Source: Pyropia yezoensis (taxonomy: Eukaryota > Rhodophyta > Bangiophyceae > Bangiales > Bangiaceae). From it: a stretch of DNA of 64,000 nucleotides. Positions 63,076 through 64,000 of the stretch are shown here, one piece after another. How positions within the stretch are numbered: the stretch's first letter is position 1; the number at the start of each line of letters is the position of its first letter. The stretch spans positions 28,118,951 through 28,182,950 of the forward strand of contig CM020620.1 of the NCBI GenBank assembly GCA_009829735.1, given 5' to 3'. A program made the translations under genes and the position numbers. Below the pieces are notes generated by a model that was given only the letters and a program-made list of their open reading frames with translations, ran no database searches and had not been told where the DNA came from.

Positions 63076-63555
63076 CAACCCAACCGACACCGACTTCGGC
63101 TGTTGGGGGGTGAGGCTTATACCTACTAAGTAGGGTGTGACATGGTTACGGCAGACTTAGGTTTCTAAGTCAAATCAGACTTAGGTTTCTAAGTCGAACC
63201 AAGCTTAGGTAACTAAGTAGAGCTAAGCTTAGGTAACTAAGTAAAAACCTGAACCTCAATAAGTTAACTTAAAGGTAAAGGCTAACTCCGATAATATCGA
63301 AGTAACTAGGGGGCTTACACGGGAGGATGACCTCCCCAAGCCAAGACACCAAGTGAGGGAGGATAACCTCCCCAAGCATGAACCAACCGGAAGAAGTTGG
63401 ACGGGAGGCAAGGCACCACTGAGCCAGAAGGGGTACTCCCCAGGGCAGCAAACAGAGGCAAGCAATGCCCCCAGCGGGGGATGAGTTTATACTCACTACT
63501 ACCCGGCTACCATAAGGGTTGCCGGGGCCCTCTCCCGCACAAACAATAGCACCCC
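63076..63555. other. Spacer between pol and antisense ORF of element D
   Basis: 480 bp without a gene apart from the 24-bp repeats at 63154-63249. A GCTAGG/GGGAGG-type duplicated motif (GGGAGGATGACCTCCCCAAG, then a similar GGAGGATAACCTCCCCAAGC) lies at 63320-63380. Confidence 0.45.
63154..63249. repeat. Four tandem 24-bp repeats with CTTAG/CTAAG arms
   Basis: Units at 63154, 63178, 63202 and 63226. Units 1-2 contain GACTTAGGTTTCTAAGTC, units 3-4 contain GCTTAGGTAACTAAGT. Each can fold into a small hairpin (CTTAG with CTAAG). They lie between pol and the antisense ORF stop. Confidence 0.85.
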
Positions 63556-64000
63556 TCAGTGGGTAGACCCACTGCCCGAGGGAGGCCACTCACGCGTAAG
63601 CGCGTAGACCTCCGTGCTCCACCGGTCGGCAACGTCACGACGGTCGACCACCCGAGTTACCTCGGTGCATAGCTGGACGAGGGTGCTGCGGCCAGCCTCC
63701 ACGTCCTCCAGAGCTTTCTGGAGGCGGTCCAGCACGCCACCGAAGCAACGCGCTGACCCAACCAGCGCAGCACCTGGGGGGATATCCCCCCAGCTAACAG
63801 AGAGACCCCCACGCATGGCGCGGGTAACAAGGGCGTCAACGCCCTCATACCAGAGACGGGGACCCCCGTCATGTAGGACAGGGGCGGGAGGTGACACTGG
63901 CGCAGCCAGAGGAGCCATAGGAGCCGACACGGCTACCACCGGGAGCCGGTGGCACCTGATACGAGGCCCGGTAGGACCCTACCGAAGGGGCTCCACCGTA
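63556..64000 (-). pseudogene. Antisense ORF of element D, 3' part (runs off window)
   Basis: Minus frame ending SGSTH and TGA at 63556-63558, convergent with pol. It closely matches the last ~125 codons of the antisense ORF of B (LWYEGVDAL, CFGGVLDRLQ, DRWSTEVYA). Near 63930 it carries one base more than B, so the frames of the two copies disagree upstream of that point and at least one is broken. The rest is beyond the right edge. Confidence 0.65.

Larger units (their letters stand above)
56130..64000 (+). mobile_element. Ty3/gypsy chromovirus D, intact gag and pol, continues past the window
   Basis: 5' LTR, primer-binding site, gag, pol, 24-bp repeats, then an antisense ORF running off the right edge. 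Same family as B (LTR, Gag, Pol and antisense ORF all align). It is inserted in pol of C2 after GCGAC (56125-56129). The 3' LTR is outside the window. Confidence 0.93.

Noticed and set aside
63154..63249. CRISPR-like array
   Set aside because: Direct 24-bp units with no unique spacers, inside a retrotransposon of a eukaryotic genome.
1..64000. tRNA or rRNA genes
   Set aside because: No cloverleaf-like or rRNA core sequences were seen. The only tRNA-like stretches are the retrotransposon primer-binding sites.

Overview
The window looks like nuclear DNA of a GC-rich eukaryote. One gene has a short GT-AG intron that splits a conserved motif. Most of the rest is nested Ty3/gypsy LTR retrotransposons with chromodomains, and there is one Fanzor-type (eukaryotic TnpB relative) nuclease reading frame. 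The very high GC, long GGC/GCC runs, mostly intronless frames and load of chromoviruses fit a bangiophyte red alga (Porphyra/Pyropia-like) best. That assignment is inference (about 0.55) and rests on composition and gene style, not on a marker gene.

Layout. 1-255: 3' end of a gene entering from the left. 1228-4.8 kb: an organellar (mitochondrial Hsp78-type) ClpB disaggregase with one intron. 5.06-5.67 kb (-): the tail of an oligopeptidase-B-like peptidase, probably a fragment. About 5.7-8.8 kb: extremely GC-rich low-complexity DNA in which I see no gene. 8.8-10.4 kb (-): an unrecognised multi-membrane-segment protein. 11.35-15.85 kb (-): a Fanzor-like nuclease frame with N-terminal CCHC zinc knuckles, continuous in one frame but cut by four stop codons.

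15.8-64 kb is a nest of Ty3/gypsy chromoviruses, here named A-F. A (-, 15.79-22.79 kb) has lost its 3' LTR. E (+) is the old host element: its gag is split by B and its protease is cut by C1. B (-, 23,867-34,572) is complete with two LTRs and a GAGGT target-site duplication. C1 (-, 35,616-44,988) has two LTRs. F (-, 44,989-49,875) is a decayed fragment. C2 (+, 49,876-56,129) is a near-identical inverted copy of C1, truncated by D. D (+, 56,130 to beyond the window) has intact gag and pol and belongs to the same family as B.

The most unusual signal is an extra antisense reading frame in the space between pol and the 3' LTR. It sits tail-to-tail with pol in all elements where that region is present: A, B, C1, F, and D (seen only at its 3' end). 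The C1 copy is an intact frame of about 652 codons. Families B/D and C also seem to express pol by re-starting after the gag stop (ATGA overlap in C, an 8-nt gap in D). All five readable primer-binding sites match the same tRNA 3' end.
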